35,886 nt of DNA from an uncultured Ruminococcus sp. (GCA_902798365.1 CADBWP010000008.1:1-35886), one strand, 5' to 3'; shown: positions 13,394-21,683, counted from the first letter of the stretch. Translations and numbers: made by a program. The notes: generated from the sequence alone by a model not told the origin.

Positions 13394-14923
13394 ATGGAGT
13401 TAAATCAGGACAACCGAAGCTTTCGCACGCCTGTTGCCGCGCTCGACACCGTTGCGGAGCAGCTTGCCGACATTGACCTGACCCTACCCGATTATTGTCC
13501 GGACATCGAAAAAATCTTAAAATGCACGCTTATCCCCAAAATCCAGTCCAAGTCGCTTTCGGGCGGTCAGCTTCAGGTTGACGGGTTTTGTGTCGTCAAC
13601 GTGCTGTATGTTGAGGCAGAGAAGAAAACGATTCGCTGTTGCGAGCAGAGCGTCAACTTTTCTCAGAGCTTTACCGTGAGCGACGCGTCCGATAACTGCG
13701 TAGTGCTGACAAAAACCAAGCCCGAATACGTAAACTGCCGCGCACTCAGTCCGCGCAGGCTTGTAATGCACGGAGCATTTTCGCTGTACGCAAAGGTCAT
13801 CTGTCCGCAGGAAACGCGGCTGTTTTCGGCGGATCAGCCCGGTCTCGAGCTTAAAACCGAGCCGCTCAGGCTTGCCGATCTTTTGTCCTCCTGCCAGGAG
13901 CAGTTAAATGTAAGCGAGCAGATCTCGGTCGCCGACAAGCCCGCAATAGAATCTGTGCTGTATTCAAGGGTAAATGCCGCCGTAACCGAGGCAAAGGCGG
14001 TTAGCGGTAAGCTGCTGCTGAACGGAGAAATAAACGTCAGGCTGTTTTACCTGACCGACATAGAAACAGGCAAAACCGCAAGGCTCGACTACATTCTGCC
14101 GTTCAATCACATAATGGACTGCGGAGGCGTGACCGAAGAGACCGATAATCTGCTTGACTGCGAGGTCATGTCCTACGACATTAGGCTGAAAAACGACATT
14201 CTCTCCGACAAGCCCGCCATCGCGCTCGACGTTAAGCTCTGCATTACCGGCGAGGGCTTTGCAGCCCGCGAAACAGAGCTTGTCACCGACGCCTTTTCAA
14301 CGCGCTTTGCCTCTGCACCGCAGTTTTCTCCTATCCGGTCGATAGGCGAGATACGCAAGGTTAACGATTCCTTCATCGAAAAGATAACGGCAAAGGTCGA
14401 TAACGGCAAAATCTCGGGGATCCTCGACATATATCCCGACTCGGTAACAGCCGAAATTACGCCGACGGACGACGGGCTTAAGGCAGACGGCAAGGTCAAG
14501 CTTTGCATTTTGGCTCTTGACGAAAAGGGTTTTCCCGTGTTTATTGAGCGCAGCGGAGATTTTTCACACCCCTTAGCCTCATCCTCCGACTGCAACGACA
14601 TGCTGTTCAAAAACGCTTCTGTAGGCAGCATAAGCTATCGCCTCGCCGACGATAACAGTATTGATATTCGCACCGAGCTTAGAATAAGCGGAGGAGCCGT
14701 TAAGCGGCAGTCAAACAAGGCGGTGTCTGAGGTTGATGTTTTTGAGGATAAGCCGATATCCGCAGACAACTGTGCGCTGACCCTGTACTTTGCTTCCGCG
14801 GGTGAAGAGCTTTGGGACATAGCCAAAGCCCACAACACAAGGCTTGACGCTCTGCTTTCGGAAAACGAGCTTTCCGACATGAAGCTTGACAGCGCAAAAA
14901 TGCTGCTTATTCCAAAAATATAG
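13394..14923 (+). CDS. sipL: SPOCS (DUF3794)-LysM spore coat morphogenetic protein, SipL-like
   Basis: A 509-residue cytoplasmic protein with repeated DUF3794/SPOCS modules and a C-terminal LysM. The first module has the hallmark LPDYCPDIEKILKC near residue 37; related segments follow (QLNVSEQISVADKPAIESVL, and further ones to about residue 430). Residues about 455-509 are a LysM domain (FASAGEELWDIAKAHNTRLD ... KMLLIPKI). This is the layout of C. difficile SipL, whose LysM domain binds SpoIVA during coat assembly. Direct adjacency to spoIVA here (11-base gap) supports it. The ATG at 13394 lies 8 bases after AGGAG; an ATG at 13388 is too close to that site. The alternative is a generic LysM/DUF3794 protein. 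Confidence 0.85.
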   Translation: MELNQDNRSFRTPVAALDTVAEQLADIDLTLPDYCPDIEKILKCTLIPKIQSKSLSGGQLQVDGFCVVNVLYVEAEKKTIRCCEQSVNFSQSFTVSDASDNCVVLTKTKPEYVNCRALSPRRLVMHGAFSLYAKVICPQETRLFSADQPGLELKTEPLRLADLLSSCQEQLNVSEQISVADKPAIESVLYSRVNAAVTEAKAVSGKLLLNGEINVRLFYLTDIETGKTARLDYILPFNHIMDCGGVTEETDNLLDCEVMSYDIRLKNDILSDKPAIALDVKLCITGEGFAARETELVTDAFSTRFASAPQFSPIRSIGEIRKVNDSFIEKITAKVDNGKISGILDIYPDSVTAEITPTDDGLKADGKVKLCILALDEKGFPVFIERSGDFSHPLASSSDCNDMLFKNASVGSISYRLADDNSIDIRTELRISGGAVKRQSNKAVSEVDVFEDKPISADNCALTLYFASAGEELWDIAKAHNTRLDALLSENELSDMKLDSAKMLLIPKI

Positions 14924-14934
14924 GGGGTGTGGTA

Positions 14935-16413
14935 ATGGAAGAGAGAAACGTATATAAGGATATATCAAGGCGCACCGACGGTGATGTGTATATCGGCGTG
15001 GTGGGACCCGTCCGCACGGGCAAATCCACATTCATAAAGCGATTTATGGACGCTCTTGTTCTGCCGAATATCAGCGACGAACGCGTGTATAGCCGAACCG
15101 TTGACGAGCTTCCGCAGTCGGCGGCAGGCAAAACGATAATGACCACCGAGCCCAAATTCATTCCCGAGGAGAGCGTAGAAGTCGATTTGGGCGACAACGC
15201 CACCTTTAAGGTTCGCATGATAGACTGCGTGGGCTATATCGTCGAAAGCGCACTCGGTCACAGCGAGGAGGAAGGCCCCCGCATGGTAAAGACCCCGTGG
15301 TCGGACAGCGAGCTTCCGTTTAACGAGGCGGCGGAGATAGGCACCAAAAAGGTGATAACCGACCATTCGTCCATTGGACTTGTGATCACCACCGACGGCA
15401 GCTTTACCGATATTCCGCGCGATGATTACATCGACAGCGAAAAACGCGTCATTTCCGAGCTCAAGTCGATCAACAAGCCGTTTATCGTGCTGCTGAATTC
15501 GGCAAATCCTCAGGCGGAATCGACTTCACGCATGGCGCGCGACATGGCGGCGGAATACCAGGTGCCGGTTTTGCCCGTAAGCTGCATGGAGCTGAGCGAA
15601 AATGAGATAAAGCGGATTTTGGCTCAGCTTTTGTTTGAGTTTCCCATAAACGAAATCAAGGTGGATATGCCGAAATGGGTAGTACAGCTCAACAGCGACC
15701 ATTGGTTAAAATCCGGGGTTTTCTCAAAAATAAGGGAATCTGCGCAAAGCATTGAAAAGATAAGAGAGATCCAGGGTGTGACCGGGGAGCTCAGCGACTG
15801 TGAATATATCACCGGTGCAAGCCTGTCCGGCCTTGATTTGGGCAGGGGAAATGCCGGCATAAGCATTGAAATACGACCCGACCTGTTCTACAAGGTGCTC
15901 TCCGAGCAGACAAACCTTACCGTTGCCGACGAGTGCGATTTGATGAACTGCATAGGCGAGCTGTCGCGCAAGCAAAAGGAGTTTGACAAGATAGCGCAGG
16001 CATATGAGCAGGTTAGGGAAACGGGCTACGGCATAGTTATGCCCACGATCGACGAGCTGTCGCTTGACGAGCCGCAGATAATCAAGCAAAGCGGCAAATA
16101 CGGCATAAAGCTTAAGGCGAGTGCACCGTCTATACACATGATGCGCGTTACAACTCAGACAGAGGTCACGCCCATCGTCGGCTCCGAGCAGCAGTCCGAG
16201 GAGCTTGTGTCTTACCTGCTCAAGGAGTTTGAGGAAAGTCCCGAAAAGATTTGGGAGAGCAACATCTTCGGCAAGTCAGTTCACGAGCTGGTAAACGAGG
16301 GGCTCCACAACAAGCTGAGCCGTATGCCTGCCGACGCAAGAAGAAAAATCGGTCAGACAATAGAGCGTGTAATAAACGACGGCTGCAACGGTTTGATCTG
16401 TATAATTTTATGA
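14935..16413 (+). CDS. spoIVA: Stage IV sporulation protein A, coat basement ATPase
   Basis: SpoIVA polymerises with ATP hydrolysis on the forespore surface, forming the base of the coat; SpoVM and SipL anchor and bind it. The product is 492 residues, the same length as the B. subtilis protein. It has the family N-terminus (VYKDISRRTDGDVYIGVVGP), Walker A GPVRTGKST near residues 23-31, a TTEPKFIPEESVEVDLGD stretch, DCVGYIVE, and the conserved C-terminal ending GLICIIL. The ATG at 14935 follows AGGGGGTG; a GTG at 14929 is inside that site. It forms a pair with sipL and is followed by a terminator. Sigma-E control in the mother cell is expected from the family. Confidence 0.98.
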   Translation: MEERNVYKDISRRTDGDVYIGVVGPVRTGKSTFIKRFMDALVLPNISDERVYSRTVDELPQSAAGKTIMTTEPKFIPEESVEVDLGDNATFKVRMIDCVGYIVESALGHSEEEGPRMVKTPWSDSELPFNEAAEIGTKKVITDHSSIGLVITTDGSFTDIPRDDYIDSEKRVISELKSINKPFIVLLNSANPQAESTSRMARDMAAEYQVPVLPVSCMELSENEIKRILAQLLFEFPINEIKVDMPKWVVQLNSDHWLKSGVFSKIRESAQSIEKIREIQGVTGELSDCEYITGASLSGLDLGRGNAGISIEIRPDLFYKVLSEQTNLTVADECDLMNCIGELSRKQKEFDKIAQAYEQVRETGYGIVMPTIDELSLDEPQIIKQSGKYGIKLKASAPSIHMMRVTTQTEVTPIVGSEQQSEELVSYLLKEFEESPEKIWESNIFGKSVHELVNEGLHNKLSRMPADARRKIGQTIERVINDGCNGLICIIL

Positions 16414-16424
16414 TATTGCTTTTG

Positions 16425-16454
16425 GGGGTTGTCGCACTAAGCGGCAGCCCCTTT
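16425..16454 (+). terminator. Terminator of sipL-spoIVA
   Basis: GGGGTTGTCGC and GCGGCAGCCCC form an 11-pair stem with two G-U pairs and a 5-base loop, followed by only a short TTT. The 80 bases beyond it hold nothing that I can identify. Confidence 0.7.
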
Positions 16455-16532
16455 ATCTGCGGATAAATACCGTCGATAATTTGTAAGAAATTTATAGAAA
16501 ATGACGAAAAAATCAATCCGCGATATTTCATG

Positions 16533-16561
16533 TTGCAAAAAAGCCCTGAATAAAGTATAAT
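16533..16561 (+). promoter_or_regulatory. Sigma-A promoter of oadG-oadB
   Basis: TTGCAA at 16533-16538 and TATAAT at 16556-16561 with a 17-base spacer; the leader is about 55 bases and ends in GGAGG. Confidence 0.8.
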
Positions 16562-16624
16562 ATTATATGTATATGATACAGAGCGCCTTTCGTTTATCGG
16601 CGGCGCAAATCCGGAGGTTTTTTT

Positions 16625-17059
16625 ATGCTTCAGTCAGCTTTTGCCGGCTTTTTGGGCGGCGTAACTGCCGAAATGGATATAACCCAAAAGTCCATCTCTG
16701 CCGCCAAGGTAATTTTAACGGGCTTTGTCGTGGTTTTCAGCATGCTGTTGCTGCTTATCCTTATTATCAAGCTTTACAGCAAGATTATTTCCACGGCTCA
16801 AAAGTCGGGCAAAAAAAAGCTCGAAAAGATAGACGAGCCCGTAAAAATATCGGACGGCTCCAAATCGGCTGTCTTTGCACCCTCGGCAGACGATGACGAT
16901 GACGAGATACCCGAGGAGGTCGTTGCTGTTATAGCGGCGGCGGTCGCGTCACTGTACGGCACGGGCGCAAAACCGAAAATCAGGAGCATCAAAAAATCCG
17001 GCGGCGGGCGTTCCGCATGGGCAAATGCCGGTGTGCTTAACAATACGCGTCCGTTCTGA
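16625..17059 (+). CDS. OadG-like gamma subunit of a sodium-pumping decarboxylase
   Basis: A 144-residue protein with one transmembrane helix near residues 28-52 (ILTGFVVVFSMLLLLILIIK) and a charged cytoplasmic region ending in an Asp/Glu cluster (DDDDDEIPEEVVAVIAAAVAS) and a basic tail with GGGRSAWANAG. This matches the OadG family, which supports assembly of sodium-translocating decarboxylases. It lies 29 bases upstream of oadB and behind a good GGAGG site. The SxWxxAG-like ending is common in these subunits. Unlike a full operon, no biotin carrier or carboxyltransferase gene follows. Confidence 0.82.
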   Translation: MLQSAFAGFLGGVTAEMDITQKSISAAKVILTGFVVVFSMLLLLILIIKLYSKIISTAQKSGKKKLEKIDEPVKISDGSKSAVFAPSADDDDDEIPEEVVAVIAAAVASLYGTGAKPKIRSIKKSGGGRSAWANAGVLNNTRPF

Positions 17060-17088
17060 GGCTGCGTTTAGGAAAGGAACGTTAATAT

Positions 17089-18333
17089 ATGGAAATAATC
17101 AACGGCTTTCTTGACGCCGTATATGGTATTTTTCAGGGCTCGGGTCTTATGACCCTCAATTATCAAAACTATATAATGATAGCGGTGTCTGTGTTTTTGC
17201 TTTACCTCGCAATAAAAAAGCAGTATGAACCGCTTTTGCTTCTACCCATTGCCTTCGGCATGATGCTTGTAAACCTTTATCCCGCCATTATGGAGCCGCC
17301 CTCGGTTCAGCTGCTTACAGCCGAGCAATGTCAGGCAATGAGCATTGATACCGCAGGACATGCTCAGCGTATAATGAGCGACGGAACGGTGCTTTATGAG
17401 AACCCGGTTTATGGCGGACTTCTGTACTATCTTTATCAGGGCGTCAAACTCGGTATTTATCCGCCCCTCATTTTTCTCGGAATAGGCTGCATGACCGACT
17501 TTGGTCCGCTCATTTCAAACCCCAAAAGCCTTATTCTGGGCGCTGCGGCTCAAATCGGCATTTTTGTAACCTTTACGGGCGCTATATTCCTCGGTTTTTC
17601 CGAGTCGCAGTCGGGCGCTATCGCCATTATAGGCGGCGCAGACGGTCCCACGGCAATATTTGTAACCACCAAGCTTGCTCCCGAGCTTTTGGGCTCGATA
17701 GCCATAGCGGCTTATTCCTACATGGCGCTGGTGCCCATTATCCAGCCGCCCATAATGAAGCTGCTCACAACCAAAAAGGAGCGCGCTGTTGTTATGGAGC
17801 AGCTGCGTCCGGTTTCAAAGCTTGAAAAAATCATGTTCCCGGTCATTGTTGTTATTCTTATATCCATCTTCCTGCCCGACGCGGCTCCGCTTGTCGGAAT
17901 GCTTATGCTCGGAAATCTGTTCAAGGAGTCGGGTGTTGTTGACAGAATAGCCAAGGCGGCGCAAAACGAGCTGATGAACATTATCACGATATTTCTCGGC
18001 GTTACCGTCGGCGCTACGGCAAAGGGAAGCACCTTCCTCACCTTTGACACAATCAAGATCATTGTTCTCGGTCTTATCGCGTTCTCAATGGGCACGGCGT
18101 TCGGCGTGCTGTTCGGCAAGATCATGTACAAGCTCACCGGCGGGAACGTGAATCCCCTTATCGGCTCGGCGGGAGTTTCTGCCGTTCCCATGGCGGCAAG
18201 AGTGTCTCAGAGAGTCGGTCAGCAGGAGAACCCCGGAAACTTCCTGCTTATGCACGCAATGGGTCCGAACGTTGCCGGCGTTATCGGTTCGGCGGTTGCC
18301 GCAGGCGTGCTGCTCAACGTTATCCCTCACTAA
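17089..18333 (+). CDS. oadB: Sodium ion-translocating decarboxylase, beta subunit
   Basis: A 414-residue, multi-helix membrane protein of the OadB/MmdB/GcdB family. It decarboxylates carboxybiotin on the carrier protein and uses the energy to export sodium. Family features are FLGIGCMTDFGPLISNP, the conserved IIGGADGPTAIFVTTKLAP region carrying the Asp that binds sodium, PPIMKLLTTKKER, and the C-terminal GGNVNPLIGSAGVSAVPMAA plus HAMGPNVAGVIGSAVAAG. The length is usual for the family. Because the alpha subunit and biotin carrier are not adjacent, the substrate (oxaloacetate, methylmalonyl-CoA or glutaconyl-CoA) cannot be told from this window. Confidence 0.94.
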   Translation: MEIINGFLDAVYGIFQGSGLMTLNYQNYIMIAVSVFLLYLAIKKQYEPLLLLPIAFGMMLVNLYPAIMEPPSVQLLTAEQCQAMSIDTAGHAQRIMSDGTVLYENPVYGGLLYYLYQGVKLGIYPPLIFLGIGCMTDFGPLISNPKSLILGAAAQIGIFVTFTGAIFLGFSESQSGAIAIIGGADGPTAIFVTTKLAPELLGSIAIAAYSYMALVPIIQPPIMKLLTTKKERAVVMEQLRPVSKLEKIMFPVIVVILISIFLPDAAPLVGMLMLGNLFKESGVVDRIAKAAQNELMNIITIFLGVTVGATAKGSTFLTFDTIKIIVLGLIAFSMGTAFGVLFGKIMYKLTGGNVNPLIGSAGVSAVPMAARVSQRVGQQENPGNFLLMHAMGPNVAGVIGSAVAAGVLLNVIPH

Positions 18334-18340
18334 TTATAAA

Positions 18341-18365
18341 GGAAAGCCCCGTGCTTTCCTTTTTT
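18341..18365 (+). terminator. Terminator of oadG-oadB
   Basis: GGAAAGC and GCTTTCC form a 7-base stem with a 5-base loop, followed by TTTTTT. Confidence 0.88.
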
Positions 18366-18448
18366 CCTGCAATACGGGAAACCGCCGCTTTGCACGGTTG
18401 TCATCATCACCGTAATTGTGGCAAGGTAGGGAACTCTCGCAGGTTTTT
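18366..18448 (+). other. Candidate structured leader between oadB and wzz
   Basis: CCTGC at 18366-18370 pairs with GCAGG at 18439-18443, which is followed by TTTTT. Inside, AACCG and CGGTT (about 18380-18398) can form a second helix. The block is GC-richer than the AT-rich sequence after it and contains no ORF. It could be a structured RNA, a second terminator or just remnant sequence. It does not match the riboswitch classes that I can recall. Confidence 0.3.
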
Positions 18449-18475
18449 GATTTATTTATCGTAATTATTATTTAT

Positions 18476-18492
18476 AATTCTAAATTAGAATT
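18476..18492. repeat. Inverted repeat AATTCTA-N3-TAGAATT upstream of wzz
   Basis: A perfect 17-base inverted repeat lies just upstream of overlapping TATAAT boxes at 18508-18518 and covers the matching -35 position. Its form is identical to the repeat upstream of dxs (33363-33379). It is a candidate operator. The sequence from here to 18560 is very AT-rich. Confidence 0.55.
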
Positions 18493-18570
18493 AATATTAA
18501 CAAATAATATAATATAATACAATTTAGTGGTTTTTTCGATTATTCGATTATGTAATAAAGGAGCACAAAA

Positions 18571-19308
18571 ATGCCAGGTAATATTACGATCCAAAGGATA
18601 CTCATGATTTTGCTTCACAGGCTGCACCTGATCTTGCTGTCGGGTGTCCTCGTTGCGCTTGTATTTTTTACCTACACAAGCGTTGCGATAAAGCCTGTCT
18701 ATAGTACGTCATCCATGATATTTATACAAAACTACGGCAAACAGCAAAAGGAGCAGGACGATAAGCAGGCGCTGGCTGAGGCTCAGGGCGGCGACTCCTC
18801 AAAATCCGACGCCGCACAGAGCAATAACCAGATAGCGCAGAAGATTTTTAACTCCGATATCAGCGGTTCATCCTCGCTTGCCAAGATCTGCGTCACGCTT
18901 TTTCAAAATTCCGACGAGATAACCTCGCTTTACGACGGATGCTCGGTCAATATCTCCGTAATGGAGAATACGTTTTATATCGTCATTTCGGTTAGCGGGC
19001 ATGATCCGCAGAAGTGTGCCGATGTTTCCAATGCCATAGCCACCGAAGCTCAGGCGGTGTTCACAAAGTGGTTTGACTACGGAAAGATAGGCACTATCCG
19101 CAGCGCAGGCGTTCCGGGATCGCCCATTTCCCCGAATAAACCCCAAAACACCATTATAGGCTTTGCAATCGGCGTTATAGTAGCCTGCGTTATTGCGATA
19201 CTGCTTGAGCTGATAGACACTACAATCAAGGGCAACGACGATTTGGCGTCTATTTACAAGGTACCCGTATTTGCGGAAATACCGGATTTTGAAGGATCGG
19301 GCAGGTGA
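18571..19308 (+). CDS. Wzz/CapA-type chain-length determinant (tyrosine kinase modulator)
   Basis: A 245-residue membrane protein with the Wzz layout: a transmembrane helix near residues 15-38, an outer region of about 150 residues, and a second helix near 190-213 (TIIGFAIGVIVACVIAILLE) preceded by the Pro-rich P-x2-P motif (PGSPISPNKPQ). In Gram-positive bacteria such proteins (YveK, CapA) activate the cytoplasmic kinase encoded next door. The outer region has an unusual acidic and Gln-rich insert (KQQKEQDDKQALAEAQ) near residues 60-90. The ATG at 18571 follows AAGGAG. The kinase gene begins 7 bases after its stop. Confidence 0.88.
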   Translation: MPGNITIQRILMILLHRLHLILLSGVLVALVFFTYTSVAIKPVYSTSSMIFIQNYGKQQKEQDDKQALAEAQGGDSSKSDAAQSNNQIAQKIFNSDISGSSSLAKICVTLFQNSDEITSLYDGCSVNISVMENTFYIVISVSGHDPQKCADVSNAIATEAQAVFTKWFDYGKIGTIRSAGVPGSPISPNKPQNTIIGFAIGVIVACVIAILLELIDTTIKGNDDLASIYKVPVFAEIPDFEGSGR

Positions 19309-19315
19309 GCAGAAA

Positions 19316-20032
19316 ATGAAATTAAAGCTTTTTAAGAAAAAAAAGGAAAACAGACCCGACATCAAGCTCGAGACGATCTCCGACAAAAGCAAATTTGCCA
19401 TCGTTGAATCCTACAAGGCGGCAAGAACAAATATCATGTTCGCGCTTTCGGCGGATGACAACAAGGTGTTTGCCGTCACCAGTTATTCAAAGGGCGAGGG
19501 AAAGAGTACCGTTTCCTCCAACCTTGCTATTTCATTTTCAAAAATGGAGAAGAAGGTGCTGCTCATCGACAGCGACCTTCGCCGTCCGAACGTGCACAAT
19601 ATTTTCAAGGTTAAAAACGCCTCGGGTCTTTCAAACGTAATAGGCAAAATGGTCAGCTTTGAAGAGGTCGTTCACAGGGAAGTGCTGCCCAACCTCGACA
19701 TACTGCCCTCGGGTACTATACCGCCAAACCCCTCCGAGCTGCTTTGCTCGGCAAGGTTTATTGACCTTGTCAACAAGCTTAAGGAGAATTACGACTATAT
19801 TATCTTTGATACGCCGCCTATCGGCGTTGTTGCGGACGCGCTTCTTCTTAAGGATCTTGTCGCGGGCTTTGTGGTAGTGCTCAGAGAGCGCAGCACCACA
19901 CACGGCGATGTTCAGAACCTGCTCGAAAGCGCAAAGCTTGCCGACTGCAAGCTGCTTGGTTTTATTAAGGTGGGATGCGTCAGCAGCAAAAAGCGCACCC
20001 GACGCGGTTACTATTATTATCAATACTACTGA
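19316..20032 (+). CDS. BY-kinase (CpsD/CapB/YwqD family) tyrosine-protein kinase
   Basis: A 238-residue cytoplasmic ATPase. Walker A is SYSKGEGKSTVSSNLA near residues 57-72, Walker A' VLLIDSDLRRPNVHN near 84-98, and Walker B YDYIIFDTPPIG near 160-171. The C-terminus is a basic stretch followed by a tyrosine cluster (RRGYYYYQYY), the autophosphorylation tail of bacterial tyrosine kinases. The N-terminal SYKAARTNIMF is the usual family helix that contacts the neighbour. It pairs with the Wzz-like activator just upstream. The ATG at 19316 is preceded by AGGTGAG; longer reading frames run back into wzz. No glycosyltransferase or tyrosine phosphatase gene is nearby, so the target pathway is not shown. 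Confidence 0.92.
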   Translation: MKLKLFKKKKENRPDIKLETISDKSKFAIVESYKAARTNIMFALSADDNKVFAVTSYSKGEGKSTVSSNLAISFSKMEKKVLLIDSDLRRPNVHNIFKVKNASGLSNVIGKMVSFEEVVHREVLPNLDILPSGTIPPNPSELLCSARFIDLVNKLKENYDYIIFDTPPIGVVADALLLKDLVAGFVVVLRERSTTHGDVQNLLESAKLADCKLLGFIKVGCVSSKKRTRRGYYYYQYY

Positions 20033-20040
20033 TTATTACT

Positions 20041-20079
20041 ACAGACTTACCAAGGAAAAGGCGGTAAGTCTGTATTTTT
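20041..20079 (+). terminator. Terminator of the wzz-kinase pair
   Basis: ACAGACTTACC and GGTAAGTCTGT form a perfect 11-base stem with an 11-base loop, followed by ATTTTT. Confidence 0.93.
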
Positions 20080-20120
20080 ATTTACATAAATACCGAAAAT
20101 GCAGGATTATTTAAAAACAC

Positions 20121-20149
20121 TTGCATTTTACCTCGGCTTGTATTAAAAT
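20121..20149 (+). promoter_or_regulatory. Probable promoter of the aminotransferase gene
   Basis: TTGCAT at 20121-20126 and TAAAAT at 20144-20149 with a 17-base spacer; the ribosome site AAGGGG precedes the ATG at 20202. Confidence 0.65.
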
Positions 20150-20201
20150 ATACTGAGGATTTTAATTATTTTTTGCAACAATTATTTAAGGGGAAAGCAA
20201 A

Positions 20202-21482
20202 ATGGATTATTTTAATTGTTCCGCTCAGGAGCTTGAGCAGGAGTACGAAGACTTAAAAAAGCAGTATGAGGACGTTAAGGGAAAGGGCTTAAAGCTCAAT
20301 ATGGCGCGCGGCAAGCCCGGAAAAGCTCAGCTCGACATTTCAAACGGTATGCTCAACGTCATCACACCCGATACCGATTTTGTCGGCGAGGACGGCGTGG
20401 ATGTGCGCAACTACGGAATACTTGACGGTATCTCCGAGTGCAAAAGGCTGTTTGCCCAAATACTGGGCGTTGACGCCTCCAAGGTCATGGTGGGCGGAAG
20501 CTCAAGCCTTAACATGATGTTCGACACTATCTCCTGCATGATGACTAAGCCTGTCGCAGAAGGCTGCAAGCCGTGGTACGAGGTAACAAACAGAAAATTC
20601 CTTTGCCCTTCACCCGGCTATGACCGCCACTTCGGCATCACTCAGTATTACGGCTTTGAGATGATCCCCGTGCCGATGACCGAAAACGGCCCTGACATGG
20701 ACATCGTTGAACAGCTTGTTGCCGCCGACGACAGTATAAAGGGCATTTGGTGCGTGCCCAAGTATTCCAATCCGCAGGGAATTACCTACAGCGACGAGAC
20801 CGTAAGAAGATTTGCCGGGCTCAAGCCCGCCGCAAAGGATTTCCGCATTATGTGGGACAACGCCTATTGTATTCACGACGTTACCGACACACCCGACACT
20901 CTGCTCAATCTTTACGACGAATGTGTAAAGGCGGGCAATGAGGATCTGCCGATAATGTTCTGTTCGACATCGAAGATCACCTTTCCCGGAGCAGGTGTTG
21001 CCGCAATGGCTGCCTCCGACAGCAACATGAAGCTTTTCAAGGCGAGATATAACTACGAGGTAATCAGCTACGACAAGCTGAACATGCTTCGCCATGTAAA
21101 GTTTTTCGGCAGCTACGAGGGTGTACTGGAGCACATGCAGAAGCACAAGGCAATTTTGAAGCCGAAGTTTGACATTGTGCTCGATACCCTTGAAAAAGAG
21201 CTTGTTCCCACAGGCATCGGCAGCTGGACAAAGCCCAACGGCGGCTATTTTGTAAGCATAGACGTAGCCGACGGCACCGCAAAGCGCGTAGTGGAGCTTT
21301 GTAAGGATGCGGGCGTTGTGCTTACGGGCGCCGGCGCGACCTATCCCTTGGGCAAAGACCCAAAGGACAGCAATATCAGGATTGCACCCAGCTTTCCGCC
21401 CAATGACGAGCTTAAGCAGGCAATGGACGTGTTCTGCGTTTGCGTAAGGATTGCCGCCTGCGAAAAGCTTCTTAATAAGTAA
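20202..21482 (+). CDS. PLP-dependent aminotransferase, aspartate aminotransferase type Ic-like
   Basis: A 426-residue fold-type I aminotransferase. It resembles the Aminotran_MocR / subgroup Ic aspartate aminotransferases: an N-terminal LKLNMARGKPGKAQLD, GGSSSLNMMFDTISCMM that forms the cofactor phosphate site, CPSPGYDRHFGI carrying the ring-stacking aromatic, WCVPKYSNPQGITYSDE with the Asn, MWDNAYCIHD with the Asp, and CSTSKITFPGAGVA with the Schiff-base lysine. The C-terminal Arg is in SNIRIAPSFPP. It is a single-gene unit with its own promoter and terminator. Aspartate and 2-oxoglutarate are likely substrates by family, but this is not proven. Confidence 0.9.
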   Translation: MDYFNCSAQELEQEYEDLKKQYEDVKGKGLKLNMARGKPGKAQLDISNGMLNVITPDTDFVGEDGVDVRNYGILDGISECKRLFAQILGVDASKVMVGGSSSLNMMFDTISCMMTKPVAEGCKPWYEVTNRKFLCPSPGYDRHFGITQYYGFEMIPVPMTENGPDMDIVEQLVAADDSIKGIWCVPKYSNPQGITYSDETVRRFAGLKPAAKDFRIMWDNAYCIHDVTDTPDTLLNLYDECVKAGNEDLPIMFCSTSKITFPGAGVAAMAASDSNMKLFKARYNYEVISYDKLNMLRHVKFFGSYEGVLEHMQKHKAILKPKFDIVLDTLEKELVPTGIGSWTKPNGGYFVSIDVADGTAKRVVELCKDAGVVLTGAGATYPLGKDPKDSNIRIAPSFPPNDELKQAMDVFCVCVRIAACEKLLNK

Positions 21483-21525
21483 CAAATCACAGCATTGAGT
21501 CACTTGAAAGAATAATTGCACAGCG

Positions 21526-21568
21526 GCGCTGCCGGCGGAACATCGTGTCGTCGGCAGCGCTGTTTTTT
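21526..21568 (+). terminator. Terminator of the aminotransferase gene
   Basis: GCGCTGCCG at 21526-21534 pairs with CGGCAGCGC at 21552-21560, followed by TGTTTTTT. Beyond it, 21570-21638 is featureless. Confidence 0.85.
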
Positions 21569-21638
21569 GGTGATTTCGGGTAAAAACAGCGTTTCAATCG
21601 GCTGTAAATGTTTATTATAACCCCACTTTTCGGCGTGT

Positions 21639-21670
21639 ATTTGATAAAGATAAATATTTTTTTATCAAAT
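21639..21670. repeat. Perfect inverted repeat upstream of the secD promoter
   Basis: ATTTGATAAA and TTTATCAAAT are exact inverted copies around a 12-base AT-rich centre, ending 13 bases before the -35 box of secD. It may be a protein-binding site or an AT-rich hairpin. Confidence 0.5.
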
Positions 21671-21683
21671 AGTGTTGATTCTA

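Noticed and set aside
16567..16896. 109-codon plus-strand frame overlapping oadG
   Set aside because: It overlaps the oadG promoter and coding part in another frame, with no ribosome site and a composition unlike a protein.
18366..18448. Cobalamin or cyclic-di-GMP riboswitch
   Set aside because: GGGAA and GGTAGG fragments recall these classes, but the ordered core sequences are not present, and the downstream genes do not fit.
20610..21521. Long open frame of 303 codons on the minus strand
   Set aside because: It lies opposite the aminotransferase gene, has no ribosome site or recognisable motif, and runs through a terminator; it is a shadow of codon bias.
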